NCBI RefSeq assembly: GCF_017853185.1
Contig: NZ_JAFMJZ010000003.1
Location: forward strand, 1 to 61,782
DNA: 61,782 bases
Direction: 5' to 3'
Source of the DNA: Mycolicibacterium sp.
GTDB lineage: Bacteria > Actinomycetota > Actinomycetes > Mycobacteriales > Mycobacteriaceae
Shown piece by piece: positions 20,373 to 29,569 of the stretch. A program made the translations under genes and the position numbers. Position 1 is the stretch's first letter. The number at the start of each line of letters is the position of its first letter. The notes beneath the pieces were generated by a model. It saw only the letters and a list, made by a program, of their open reading frames with translations, was not told the DNA's origin and did not search any database.

Positions 20373-21437
20373 TCAGCCGCCGATCGCGCTCATCGGGCGG
20401 CTCGGCTGCACGAAGTCCGGATCGTTGATCCCGTGCCCGGCCGCCTTGCGCCACATCGCCGCGCGCCACGCCGACTCGAGTGCGGCATCGTCGGCGCCGG
20501 ACCGCAGCAGTCCGCGCAGGTCGCTCTCCTCGCTCGCGAACAGACAGTTGCGCACCTGCCCGTCGGCGGTCAGCCGGGTCCGGTCGCAGGCCGAGCAGAA
20601 CGCGTCGGACACCGAGGCGATGATCCCCACCGTCGCCGGTCCGCCGTCGACCAGCCACAGCCGCGCCGGCGCCGACCCACGCGGGGTGGGGTCTGCCCGC
20701 AGATCGAAACTGCGGCGAAGGGCCGCCACGATGTCGTCGGCCGGCACGGTGGAGTCGCGACTCCACTGATGGCCGCCGTCCAGCGGCATCTGCTCGATGA
20801 TGCGCAGCTGATAGCCGTGCTCCAGGCAGAACCGCAGCAACTCGACGGCGTCGCCGGGCCCGGTCACCGGATCCAGGACGGCATTGACCTTCACCGGCCC
20901 GAGTCCGGCTGCGGCCGCCCGGGCCAGGCCGTCGAGCACCTCCCCGAGCCGGTCGCGCCGGGTGATCGCGGTGAAGTGCGCGCGATCGATGGTGTCCAGT
21001 GAGACGTTGACCCGGTCCAGTCCGGCTGCCGCCAGGCCGGCCGCACGCCGGGCCAGTCCGACACCGTTGGTGGTCATCGCGATGTTAGGGCGGGGCGCCA
21101 ATGCGGCGACGGCTGCGACCACGTTCTCGAGATCGCGGTAGAGCAGCGGCTCGCCGCCGGTGAAGCGGATGTTGGTGATGCCCAGCCGGGTGACCGCCAG
21201 TCGCAGCAGCCGCGACAACTCGTCGAAGCTCAGCAGATCGCTGCCGGGCAGCCAGTCCAACCCCTCGGCCGGCATGCAATAGGAGCAGCGCAGATTGCAC
21301 CGGTCGGTCAGCGAGACCCGCAGATCGGTGGCGACCCGGCCGAAGGTGTCCAGCAGGGGGCCACTGACCGGCATGCCGTCAGGCGTCGCCGCGGGATCGC
21401 GACGGACCGTGGGCAGTCCCAGCGTGGTCGGCGTCAT
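20373..21437 (-). CDS. moaA: GTP 3',8-cyclase MoaA
   Basis: A 354-residue radical-SAM enzyme for the first step of molybdenum cofactor synthesis. The N-terminal cluster motif is CNLRCSYC (C-x3-C-x2-C) near residue 48, followed by FTGGEPLLYRDL. The C-terminal second cluster motif is FCSACDRTR with a third cysteine in RNCLF, and the chain ends with GG as MoaA requires. The ATG at 21437 overlaps the stop of the upstream YccF gene by four bases. It is co-transcribed with moaD. Confidence 0.95.
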   Translation of the reverse strand: MTPTTLGLPTVRRDPAATPDGMPVSGPLLDTFGRVATDLRVSLTDRCNLRCSYCMPAEGLDWLPGSDLLSFDELSRLLRLAVTRLGITNIRFTGGEPLLYRDLENVVAAVAALAPRPNIAMTTNGVGLARRAAGLAAAGLDRVNVSLDTIDRAHFTAITRRDRLGEVLDGLARAAAAGLGPVKVNAVLDPVTGPGDAVELLRFCLEHGYQLRIIEQMPLDGGHQWSRDSTVPADDIVAALRRSFDLRADPTPRGSAPARLWLVDGGPATVGIIASVSDAFCSACDRTRLTADGQVRNCLFASEESDLRGLLRSGADDAALESAWRAAMWRKAAGHGINDPDFVQPSRPMSAIGG

Positions 21438-21823
21438 CTGGGCGCAATGCTGTCGACCGGAACGATCTCCTTGCCGAGTGGCATCAGCGAGACCGGGATG
21501 AGTTTGAGGTTGGCCAGCGCCAACGGGATGCCGATGATCGTGACGGCCATCGCGATCGCGGTCAGCACATGCCCGATCGCGAGCCAGATACCGCACAGCA
21601 GCAGCCAGATCACGTTGCCGATCAGGGCGCCCGGCCGGGGACCGGGCTTGTCGACGATGGTCTGGCCGAAGGGCCACAGCGCATACACCGCGATCCGTGC
21701 CGACGCGAAGCCGAACGGGATGGTGACGATGAGAAGGAAGCACACCAGCGCGGCCAGCAGGTAGCCCAGCGCCAGCCACAGGCCGCCGAACAGCAGCCAG
21801 ATGATGTTCAGAACCAGTCGCAT
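21434..21823 (-). CDS. YccF-domain inner membrane protein (Rv0870c-like)
   Basis: A 129-residue membrane protein with two duplicated YccF-type segments (NIIWLLFGGLWLALGYLLAAL and NVIWLLLCGIWLAIGHVLTAI), each followed by a short amphipathic region; four hydrophobic segments in total. A good ribosome binding site GGGAGGTGAG precedes the ATG. It is the first gene of the yccF-moaA-moaD unit and is divergent from cspB. Function of the family is not established. Confidence 0.88.
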   Translation of the reverse strand: MRLVLNIIWLLFGGLWLALGYLLAALVCFLLIVTIPFGFASARIAVYALWPFGQTIVDKPGPRPGALIGNVIWLLLCGIWLAIGHVLTAIAMAVTIIGIPLALANLKLIPVSLMPLGKEIVPVDSIAPR

Positions 21824-21883
21824 CTCACCTCCCGCGGTTAGGCCAGCCTATCGAACCAAACTCTGGTGCCCAGTGATCGTGGT

Positions 21884-21910
21884 TTGAGAGGGTGCGGCTT
21901 TGAGTAGGAT
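21884..21910 (+). promoter_or_regulatory. Putative cspB promoter
   Basis: TTGAGA at 21884-21889 and TAGGAT at 21905-21910 could be -35 and -10 elements (15-bp spacer, slightly short). The transcript would have a leader of about 75 nt before the GTG at 21992, which would be in keeping with leader-based control of cold-shock genes. Confidence 0.4.
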
Positions 21911-21991
21911 CGCCGTCGTCGCCATGACGATGAGCGGCCATCTGCCGCCATGCGGCGAACGACGAACGACCAACGACAGCGGGTGAGACCA

Positions 21992-22402
21992 GTGCCGACC
22001 GGCAAGGTGAAGTGGTACGACGCCGAGAAGGGCTTCGGCTTCCTGTCCCAGGAGGAGGGCGAGGACGTCTACGTGCGGGCCTCGGCCCTGCCCGAGGGCG
22101 TGGAGGGCCTCAAGGCCGGCCAGAAGGTCGAGTTCGGTCTGGCCTCCGGCCGGCGGGGACCGCAGGCACTGAGTGTGACGCTGATCGACGCGCCGCCCAG
22201 CCTGACCCGAACCCGCCGCGAGGCGACCGCCGCCGAGCACAAGCACAGCCCGGACGAGTTGCACGGCATGGTCGAGGACATGATCACCCTGCTGGAGGGC
22301 GCAGTGCAGCCCGAGTTGCGCCGTGGCCGATACCCGGACAAGAAGGTGGCGCGCCGGGTCTCCGAGGTGGTTCGGGCCGTCGCCGCCGAATTGGACGCTT
22401 AA
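21992..22402 (+). CDS. cspB: Cold-shock-domain protein CspB with C-terminal extension
   Basis: A 136-residue protein whose first 65 residues are a cold-shock domain ([16 protein letters not shown] with RNP1-type aromatic residues, then [11 protein letters not shown]). The RNP2 motif is diverged. The remaining 70 residues are a charged helical extension ([20 protein letters not shown], then [21 protein letters not shown]), conserved in the Rv0871 group and absent from short CspA proteins. The start is GTG 21992, in frame after a non-coding lead. It should bind single-stranded RNA or DNA. Confidence 0.9.
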   Translation: MPTGKVKWYDAEKGFGFLSQEEGEDVYVRASALPEGVEGLKAGQKVEFGLASGRRGPQALSVTLIDAPPSLTRTRREATAAEHKHSPDELHGMVEDMITLLEGAVQPELRRGRYPDKKVARRVSEVVRAVAAELDA

Positions 22403-22414
22403 GCCAGTTCGGCG

Positions 22415-22912
22415 TCAGCTCCGATTCAGCCGCACCGACCATTCGGCATGCGGCAGTTCGAATTCCGCGCCGCTCTGATCGCGGACGAGCGTCATCAACT
22501 GCACAACGACGCCGACCAGCCGGCCGCGTTGCGGATCAAGGGTCGGAATGGTGGCCGCCAGCCTGGTGCCCGGCCGGAACCAGGTGGCGGTGGTGTTGAG
22601 CTCGTCCTCGTAGACCTTCAGCAGCCGCCACGGCGCGCGGGAGATGGACACCGGAACCGACAGTTGCACCGGTTCGCGGTCGTTGACCCGCAGTGCGCCC
22701 TGCGCGCCGTCCCGGACGCAGTCGTCGAGGTTGACGACGTTGCAGAAGTAGTACGGTCCGACCCGGGTGGTGCTGCCGTGGGAGTAGGCGCTGATCTGGG
22801 GCAGCGGGGACACCGAGTCGCGGGACCAGCGGTATGCCGCCACACCGGCCCCGGCCGATGCCAGCACCACCAGTGCCGCCAGCATCCAGGCAATTGAACG
22901 ATTCGGTTTCAC
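22415..22912 (-). CDS. Secreted or membrane-anchored conserved protein (Rv0875c-like, DUF2771-type)
   Basis: A 165-residue protein with an N-terminal hydrophobic segment (IAWMLAALVVLASAGAGVAAY) acting as signal anchor, and an extracytoplasmic domain of about 130 residues with two cysteines (YYFCNVVNLDDC) that could form a disulfide. The start chosen is GTG 22912, giving a KPNRS opening; a GTG twelve bases further upstream is also possible. It lies 19 bases after the stop of an MFS gene in the same direction, so co-expression is likely. No enzymatic motif is seen. Confidence 0.78.
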   Translation of the reverse strand: MKPNRSIAWMLAALVVLASAGAGVAAYRWSRDSVSPLPQISAYSHGSTTRVGPYYFCNVVNLDDCVRDGAQGALRVNDREPVQLSVPVSISRAPWRLLKVYEDELNTTATWFRPGTRLAATIPTLDPQRGRLVGVVVQLMTLVRDQSGAEFELPHAEWSVRLNRS

Positions 22913-22931
22913 CTGCGCACCCACTCCGTTT

Positions 22932-24662
22932 TCAGCGACGTTCCTGTTCGGCCAGTACCGGCCGGTTGCCACCGAAACCCGGCACCAGCGAGTGTCCGCG
23001 ATAGCTCAGCACGGTCTGTGCGAGACCGGGGATGAGCAGTGCGGTGATGGCGGTGAAGCCCACCCACAGTTCGGTGTAGACCAACACCCCGATCGCGCCG
23101 CCGAGCACCCAGGCCAACTGCAGCACCGACTCCGAGCGCCCGAAGGCCGAGGCCCGTGATTCCTCCGGTAGGTCGTCCTGCAGTGAGGCGTCCAGCGAGG
23201 CCTTGGCGATCGCGCTGCAACCCGACGTCACCAGGGTCGCCACCGCGGCGACGAACAGGTTGCCGGTCACCGCAGTCACCAGGGCCAGCGTGGTCACCAT
23301 GACGGCGGCCCGCACCACCAGCAGCGCAGGCCGGCCCAACCGCATCCGTGCGGCGGTGAAGTTGCCGGCGAAATTACCGAGACCGGCAGCAGCGCCGAAC
23401 ATGCCGAGCATGCCCAGTTGTTCCCAGCCGCTGGCGTCGTGGGCCTTGGCCACGAAGGCGGGATAGAGGAACAGGAAACCGATCATCGCCTTGATGGTGC
23501 AGTTGCCCCACAGCGCGGCAATGGTGTTGCGCCCCAACGGTTGTCGGGCCGGTCCTGATTCCCCCCGCCCTGATTCGCCTGATCCTGATTTTCGGAGGGC
23601 TTCGGTGGGATGCTCCTCAAGCCAATCCCAGGCGCCGGTGCCGTGGCCGGTGCCGTGACTGGTGCCGTGATAAGTGAAAGTGGCCGGCACCTCACCCTCG
23701 GTGACCTCCACCCAGCGCGGCATCCGCATGGTCAGCGAGGCCCCGGCCAGGGTGACGAACACGACGACGAACAGCGCCCCGGGCAGACCCAGCACCTTGC
23801 CGAACAGGTACTCCGCGCCGGCGGCGATTCCACCGCCGACGATCGTGCCGCCGATGAGCCCGAACATCGTCAGCCTCGAATTGACCCGAACCAGGTCGAT
23901 CGAGGGCGGCATCACCCGCGGTGTCACGGCGCTGCGCAGCACCGAGAACGACTTGGACAGCACCATCATTCCGAGCGCGCACGGGTAGAGCACCCACGAC
24001 GGGTAGCCACCGGTGGTGTTGTCGTAGTTCATGATCAGCACGACGGCCAGCACCGTGCGCAGCAGGAACGACATCGCCAATGCCGCGCGCCTGCCGTGCT
24101 GGATGCGGTCCAGAGCCGGCCCGATCAGCGGCGCGATCACCGCGAAGGGCGCAATGGTGATCAGAAGATAGAGCGCCACCCGGCCCTTGCTCTCACCGGT
24201 GGCGGCGGCGAAGAACAGGGTGTTGGCCAGTGCCACCGCCATCGCCGAGTCCACCGCGAAGTTGGCGACCACAGGCCAGGTGAGTGCGGTCAGTCCGGAC
24301 TTGTCGGCTCCGTCCGCGGTGGCCGCCCGCTGCACCATCGAGTACATCCGTGAGCCCATCTCGCGGCTGCGCATCGCCGCCGCCCGGGCCCGGGTCAGTC
24401 GTTCACTGCCGTCGGAGCCGTCGTCATCCGGATCGTCGAACGGGCCGGGATAGCGGTGCCGTTCGCCGTCCAGGGGTGGCAGGTATCGGTTGGAGCTGGG
24501 GCCGGGATCGTGATCCGGGTCGCTCCGGGGCCCGAACCGGACCCGCCCGTGCTCGCTGGATACGGGTTCGTCGGGGTAGTTGGCCATGCCCGGATGGGCG
24601 GACGGATGGCTGCGGCCGGGGTGCATACGGCGGCCTGCGTCCATGGTCCGATTGTCCCCCAT
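22932..24662 (-). CDS. MFS-type transporter (Rv0876c-like)
   Basis: A polytopic protein of about 576 residues with a polar N-terminal region of some 120 residues, then two six-helix bundles. The MFS motif between helices is weak; VIAPLIGPALDRIQHGRRAAL corresponds to the loop between helices 2 and 3. A cytoplasmic linker near residues 320-365 carries an HGTSHGTGHGTG repeat and a Gly/Ser/Arg tract. The substrate is unknown. The start is uncertain: ATGs at 24722, 24662, 24626 and 24587 are all in frame and none has a clear ribosome binding site; 24587 (MANYPDEP) would also give a complete transporter. It is divergent from the DUF3027 gene. Confidence 0.8.
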   Translation of the reverse strand: MGDNRTMDAGRRMHPGRSHPSAHPGMANYPDEPVSSEHGRVRFGPRSDPDHDPGPSSNRYLPPLDGERHRYPGPFDDPDDDGSDGSERLTRARAAAMRSREMGSRMYSMVQRAATADGADKSGLTALTWPVVANFAVDSAMAVALANTLFFAAATGESKGRVALYLLITIAPFAVIAPLIGPALDRIQHGRRAALAMSFLLRTVLAVVLIMNYDNTTGGYPSWVLYPCALGMMVLSKSFSVLRSAVTPRVMPPSIDLVRVNSRLTMFGLIGGTIVGGGIAAGAEYLFGKVLGLPGALFVVVFVTLAGASLTMRMPRWVEVTEGEVPATFTYHGTSHGTGHGTGAWDWLEEHPTEALRKSGSGESGRGESGPARQPLGRNTIAALWGNCTIKAMIGFLFLYPAFVAKAHDASGWEQLGMLGMFGAAAGLGNFAGNFTAARMRLGRPALLVVRAAVMVTTLALVTAVTGNLFVAAVATLVTSGCSAIAKASLDASLQDDLPEESRASAFGRSESVLQLAWVLGGAIGVLVYTELWVGFTAITALLIPGLAQTVLSYRGHSLVPGFGGNRPVLAEQERR

Positions 24663-24733
24663 GCCGGCGTGCCGGACGTCGAGCCGACGGCGGTGTGGCT
24701 GCCGGTCGAGGCGGTGAGGCAAGATTGTCGACG

Positions 24734-25612
24734 ATGGACATCATGATCGACACCGTGGAGCAGTCGCCGGCCGAGCCGACCGGGGCGGTTGCCGCCGTGC
24801 TGACCGGCGCGGTCGAGCAGGCCCGCCAGGCCATCATCGAGTGCAGCGGCGACGCCGTCGGTGACTACCTGGGCGTCGACTTCGAGGACGACGCATCGGC
24901 CACCCATCGGTTCCTCGCCACCCTTCCCGGTTACCAGGGCTGGCAGTGGGCCGTCGTGGTGGCCGCCTGCCCGGGGGCCGATCACGCCACCATCAGCGAG
25001 GTGGTGCTGGTGCCCGGGCCGACCGCACTGCTGGCCCCGGCCTGGGTGCCGTGGGATGAGCGGGTCAAGCCCGGCGACCTGGGCCCCGGCGACCTGCTGG
25101 CCCCGCCGCCCGACGACCCCCGCCTGGTGCCCGGCTTCATGGGCACCGGCGACCCGCTGATCGACGACACCGCGGTGCAGGTCGGGCTGGGTCGGAAACG
25201 GGTTCTCAGCGCCGAGGGCCGGGACGAGGCCGCCCAGCGCTGGCACGACAGCGAACACGGACCTGCCGCCCCGATGGCGCGAGCCACCAAGCGGGTGTGC
25301 CGGGACTGCGGCTTCATGGTGCCGCTGGCCGGCGGCCTCGGCGCGATGTTCGGCGTGTGCTGCAACGCGATGGCCGCCGACGGGCAGGTGGTGGATTTCT
25401 TTTACGGCTGCGGTGCGCATTCGGACACCCCGGCGCCGCAGGGCACCGGGTCGCCGGCGTTCGAGCCGTATGACGACGGTGTGCTCGAGGTCGTCGAAAT
25501 TCCGGCCGTCATCGTTGAGCCCGAGCTTGTCGTCGAGCTCGAGTCTGTCGAACCCGAGTCCGTCGTCGAGCCTGAACCCGCCGTCGAGTCGGCAGCCGAC
25601 GAGTCTTCCTAG
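24734..25612 (+). CDS. DUF3027 protein (Rv0877-like)
   Basis: A 292-residue conserved actinobacterial protein. The DUF3027 core runs to about residue 250 and includes AWVPWDERVKPGDLGPGDLL, and a CRDCGF...CCNA cysteine group that could hold a metal. The last 40 residues are an acidic Val-Glu-Pro repeat (VEPE/VESE units) with no predicted fold. ATG 24734 is the likely start: the frame is open far upstream but that stretch is antisense to the MFS gene. The protein is soluble; its function is unknown. Confidence 0.85.
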   Translation: MDIMIDTVEQSPAEPTGAVAAVLTGAVEQARQAIIECSGDAVGDYLGVDFEDDASATHRFLATLPGYQGWQWAVVVAACPGADHATISEVVLVPGPTALLAPAWVPWDERVKPGDLGPGDLLAPPPDDPRLVPGFMGTGDPLIDDTAVQVGLGRKRVLSAEGRDEAAQRWHDSEHGPAAPMARATKRVCRDCGFMVPLAGGLGAMFGVCCNAMAADGQVVDFFYGCGAHSDTPAPQGTGSPAFEPYDDGVLEVVEIPAVIVEPELVVELESVEPESVVEPEPAVESAADESS

Positions 25613-26061
25613 CTCTCGGCCGCGGCTTTGATCCGGGCCAGACCCTGGTTCATCCCCTCGACCAGCTCCCGCTCGAAGGTGTCCAGTCCGCCGAGTGCGA
25701 CCTTGGTCGCGACGGCGGAAACGGCGGTGACCCCGTTCTCCGCGTGCCGGGTCTCGATCAGCCGGGTGCCGGTGGCGGTGGGCTCCAACTCGTAGCTCCA
25801 CACGGTGGTGTTGAGCGGGACGCGGAAGGCGAACTTGCGCTCCGGGACGACCTCGGTGATCACCGACGTGGTGGGCCAGAACAACATGCCGCGCCGGTTC
25901 AGGTTGAGCGTGCGGGTGCCCGGGCGCAACGGTCCGAGCGCCTTCATGACCCGGCACTGCGGGCTCCACTGCGGCATCCGGCCCAGATCTGAGACAAGCC
26001 CCCAGACCTTGCTCACCGGGGCGTTGATCTCGATCTCGGCCTGCAGAAGCGGTGCTGCCAT
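25609..26061 (-). CDS. SRPBCC-family protein
   Basis: A 150-residue START-fold protein: AEIEINAPVSKVWGLVSDLGRMPQWSPQC is the typical N-terminal strand-helix pattern, and the C-terminal helix GGLDTFERELVEGMNQGLARIK closes the hydrophobic cavity. The ligand is unknown. The ATG at 26061 is preceded by GGGAGA. The stop overlaps the end of the convergent DUF3027 gene by four bases. A longer reading upstream runs through the triplicated 15-bp repeat and is not credible as protein. Confidence 0.85.
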   Translation of the reverse strand: MAAPLLQAEIEINAPVSKVWGLVSDLGRMPQWSPQCRVMKALGPLRPGTRTLNLNRRGMLFWPTTSVITEVVPERKFAFRVPLNTTVWSYELEPTATGTRLIETRHAENGVTAVSAVATKVALGGLDTFERELVEGMNQGLARIKAAAES

Positions 26062-26073
26062 GGTGTTCTCCCT

Positions 26074-26118
26074 AGGTGGTTTCGAGTCAGGTGGTTTCGA
26101 GTCAGGTGGTTTCGAGCC
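26074..26118. repeat. Tandem 15-bp repeat, three copies
   Basis: AGGTGGTTTCGAGTC at 26074-26088 and 26089-26103, and AGGTGGTTTCGAGCC at 26104-26118. The array covers the spacer between two minus-strand genes and enters the last codons of the upstream one. Being a multiple of three it could also extend that gene's C-terminus by slippage. Confidence 0.9.
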
Positions 26119-26368
26119 CGGTTTGGGCGCCGCGCGCACCCCGGCGGGCAGCGGAGCGCTGCCAGAGGAAGATCACGACACCCAACACTCCCACCCCGAG
26201 ACCGGCCATGGTGACCGGACGCCAACTGTGCAGGGCCGGAACCGTGAAGGCCGCGATCGCGGCCAGCGCCCACAGCACCGCACCGCCGGTGATCACCGGG
26301 CGCGGATCCAGCATCGCGGCCGGAAGCCGGGGCGGCTCCGGGGGAGTGTTGACGAGGTCGTGCGTCAT
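26102..26368 (-). CDS. Small membrane protein, DUF2530 type (Rv0879c-like)
   Basis: An 88-residue protein with two hydrophobic helices (GAVLWALAAIAAFTVPAL and VTMAGLGVGVLGVVIFLW) and a basic C-terminal tail ending in the tandem-repeat region. The N-terminal PEPPRLPAAMLDPRPVI segment is typical of the DUF2530 family. It is divergent from the TrmH gene with 18 bases between starts. Function unknown. Confidence 0.78.
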   Translation of the reverse strand: MTHDLVNTPPEPPRLPAAMLDPRPVITGGAVLWALAAIAAFTVPALHSWRPVTMAGLGVGVLGVVIFLWQRSAARRGARGAQTGLETT

Positions 26369-26374
26369 TGCCGC

Positions 26375-26386
26375 TACCTTATCGCC
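26375..26386 (+). promoter_or_regulatory. Putative -10 box of the TrmH gene
   Basis: TACCTT at 26375-26380 lies six bases before the GTG start at 26387. No Shine-Dalgarno is visible, fitting a leaderless transcript. Confidence 0.5.
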
Positions 26387-27193
26387 GTGGGCACGGTCAT
26401 CGACATCACCGACCCCGACGACCCCCGGGTCGACGACTTCCGCGATCTCAACAGCGTCGACCGGCGTCCGGATCTGCCCACCGGCAAGGGCCTGGTGATC
26501 GCCGAGGGTGTGCTGGTGGCCCAGCGCATGCTGGCATCGCGGTTCACCCCCCACGCCTTCCTGGGCACCGAGCGACGGCTGGCTGAACTCGCCGGTGACC
26601 TCGCCGATGCGCCGGCCCCGTTCTACCGGGCGTCGGCGGAGGTGATGGCCGAGGTGGTGGGCTTCCACCTCAACCGGGGCGTGCTGGCCGCGGCCCGGCG
26701 TCCGGCGGAACTGACCTCAGCAGAGGTTCTCGCCGGTGCCCGCACCGTTGCGGTCCTCGAGGGTGTCAACGACCACGAGAACCTCGGCTCGATCTTCCGC
26801 AATGCCGCCGGGCTCGGGGTGGACGGGATCATCTTCGGCGCGGGATGCGCCGACCCGCTCTACCGCCGGGCGGTCCGGGTGTCGATGGGCCACGCGTTGC
26901 TGGTGCCGTTCGCCCGGGCTGAGCACTGGCCGGTTGAGCTGAAAGACCTGCGCGCCAACGGTTTTCGCCTGCTGGCGATGACTCCGAGCCCGGAGGCCGG
27001 CACCCTGGCGGAGGTGATGGGCGGACTCGCCGGGGAGAAGGTCGCCGTACTGGTCGGGGCTGAGGGCCCGGGGCTGACCGAGACCGCGATGCGCGCGGCC
27101 GACTTCCGGGTGCGCATCCCGATGTCGCGAGGCACCGACTCGCTGAACGTCGCCACTGCCGCCGCGTTGGCGTTCTACGAGCGGCTAACCTGA
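26387..27193 (+). CDS. RNA 2'-O-methyltransferase, TrmH/SpoU family
   Basis: A 268-residue SPOUT methyltransferase (Rv0881-like). An N-terminal substrate-binding domain precedes the knotted catalytic domain, with motif 1 EGVNDHENLGSIFRNAAGLG, motif 2 VLVGAEGPGLTE and motif 3 IPMSRGTDSLNVATAAAL, all intact. It should methylate a ribose in rRNA or tRNA with S-adenosylmethionine. The GTG at 26387 is supported by the adjacent -10 box. The following small membrane gene begins five bases after the stop. Confidence 0.9.
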   Translation: MGTVIDITDPDDPRVDDFRDLNSVDRRPDLPTGKGLVIAEGVLVAQRMLASRFTPHAFLGTERRLAELAGDLADAPAPFYRASAEVMAEVVGFHLNRGVLAAARRPAELTSAEVLAGARTVAVLEGVNDHENLGSIFRNAAGLGVDGIIFGAGCADPLYRRAVRVSMGHALLVPFARAEHWPVELKDLRANGFRLLAMTPSPEAGTLAEVMGGLAGEKVAVLVGAEGPGLTETAMRAADFRVRIPMSRGTDSLNVATAAALAFYERLT

Positions 27194-27198
27194 CTCAG

Positions 27199-27483
27199 GT
27201 GTCCGATGACTTCTCGGTGCGACCGCCGACCCCCTGGGGAACGGGATTGACGGTGGCCGCCTTCACCGCGGCGGTGACCGGCGCCGCCATCGTGGTGCTG
27301 AGCATGGGCATGATCCGGGTGCATCCAGTGGTGTCGATCGGTCTGAACCTGGTGGCCGTGGGCGGTCTGGCGCCGACGCTGTGGGGCTGGCGGCGCATTC
27401 CGGTGCGACGCTGGTTCGTCCTGGGCGCGGCGGTAGGGGTGACCGTCGGCTGGCTGACGCTGCTGGCCCTGAATCTCAGGTGA
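27199..27483 (+). CDS. Small membrane protein, DUF2537 type (Rv0882-like)
   Basis: A 94-residue protein with three hydrophobic segments: GLTVAAFTAAVTGAAIVVLS, HPVVSIGLNLVAVGGLAPTLWG and WFVLGAAVGVTVGWLTLLAL. It starts at GTG 27199, five bases after the methyltransferase gene, so is probably co-transcribed. It converges on sepH, with 17 bases between stops. Function unknown; conserved next to sepH in mycobacteria. Confidence 0.82.
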   Translation: MSDDFSVRPPTPWGTGLTVAAFTAAVTGAAIVVLSMGMIRVHPVVSIGLNLVAVGGLAPTLWGWRRIPVRRWFVLGAAVGVTVGWLTLLALNLR

Positions 27484-27500
27484 TCAGCGACTTCCGGTGA

Positions 27501-28307
27501 TCAGCGGTCGCCGCTGGAGCGAACCCCGAGCAGGACGTCCTCCCACGCGGGCACCTCGGCCTTGCGCTTGCCGCGCTTGACGACGGGGGCGGGCCGCGGG
27601 GACTCGTCGACGATCTGGCCGGCAACCGGTCCGACGACCTGGGTGCTCACCGTCGCGGTGATGACGGTGTGCTCCTCGAAGGCGAGTTGCGCCACCGGCG
27701 CGACAGGGCGCAACGGACGCTCGAACTCGGGGTCGATCAATTCGCTGGCGGCCTCGTCGATCGCGGTCACGGTTCCGCCGTGCGCACCCGGGGTGAACCG
27801 GAAGTGGGCGAAGTTCTCGCTCATGCCGGCCTGCCAGCTCATCCGGATCGTCCAGCGTCCGTCGTCGGTCCGCCAGGCGTCCCAGGTGGTGGCCTCAGAA
27901 CTCAGGCCGCGCTCGGCCAGCGAGAAGTTGATGGTCTCCAGCAGCGTCTCCGGCGCGGGCCCGTCGGCCAGCACCGGATGGGCGGCGGTGGCGAGTTCGG
28001 CCGCCCGGGCGCGCTCCAGGAGGACCGGGTTGGCGAAGCGCTCGATCTTGGAGACGTCCACGCCGGAGGATTCGGCAAGCTCCTCGACCGACGCCCCGGC
28101 GCGGATACGGGCCTGAATGTCCTTGGGACGCAGCACGCCCTTGGCCTCGTTGTCCTTCTTGGACTGGATCAGGCCTGCCCGGTCGCCGCGGACGGCCGCG
28201 CGCAGCCGGTCGTCGACTCTGATCAGGAACTTGTCGGCGGGGTCGCCACCTTCACAGATGACGTGCTTACCATCCACATCGAGTCCGATGAGTGTCAGTT
28301 CCCGCAT
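27501..28307 (-). CDS. sepH: Cell-division protein SepH
   Basis: A 268-residue DUF3071 protein corresponding to Rv0883c. SepH of actinobacteria binds FtsZ and stimulates its assembly. The N-terminal domain (about 1-60, RELTLIGLDVDGKHVIC) is followed by a helix-turn-helix-like segment (DIQARIRAGASVEELAESSGVDVSKIERFANPVL) typical of the family. The C-terminal 70 residues are Pro/Val-rich and end in a short basic stretch VKRGKRKAEVPAWEDVLLG. ATG 28307 has an AAAGGAGG ribosome binding site nine bases before it. Confidence 0.92.
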   Translation of the reverse strand: MRELTLIGLDVDGKHVICEGGDPADKFLIRVDDRLRAAVRGDRAGLIQSKKDNEAKGVLRPKDIQARIRAGASVEELAESSGVDVSKIERFANPVLLERARAAELATAAHPVLADGPAPETLLETINFSLAERGLSSEATTWDAWRTDDGRWTIRMSWQAGMSENFAHFRFTPGAHGGTVTAIDEAASELIDPEFERPLRPVAPVAQLAFEEHTVITATVSTQVVGPVAGQIVDESPRPAPVVKRGKRKAEVPAWEDVLLGVRSSGDR

Positions 28308-28385
28308 GCCGGCCTCCTTTGGACCGGACTGTAGCCGCGGCCCCGTTGACATAACGGGCCCGACACGCGTGTGTGACAGATGGGG

Positions 28386-29561
<1,176 letters not shown>

Positions 29562-29569
<8 letters not shown>

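Noticed and set aside
28330..28362. Hairpin CCCGTT-N5-AACGGG between sepH and serC as terminator
   Set aside because: Only six bp with no T-tract on either strand, and it lies in the sepH promoter region; not strong enough to list.
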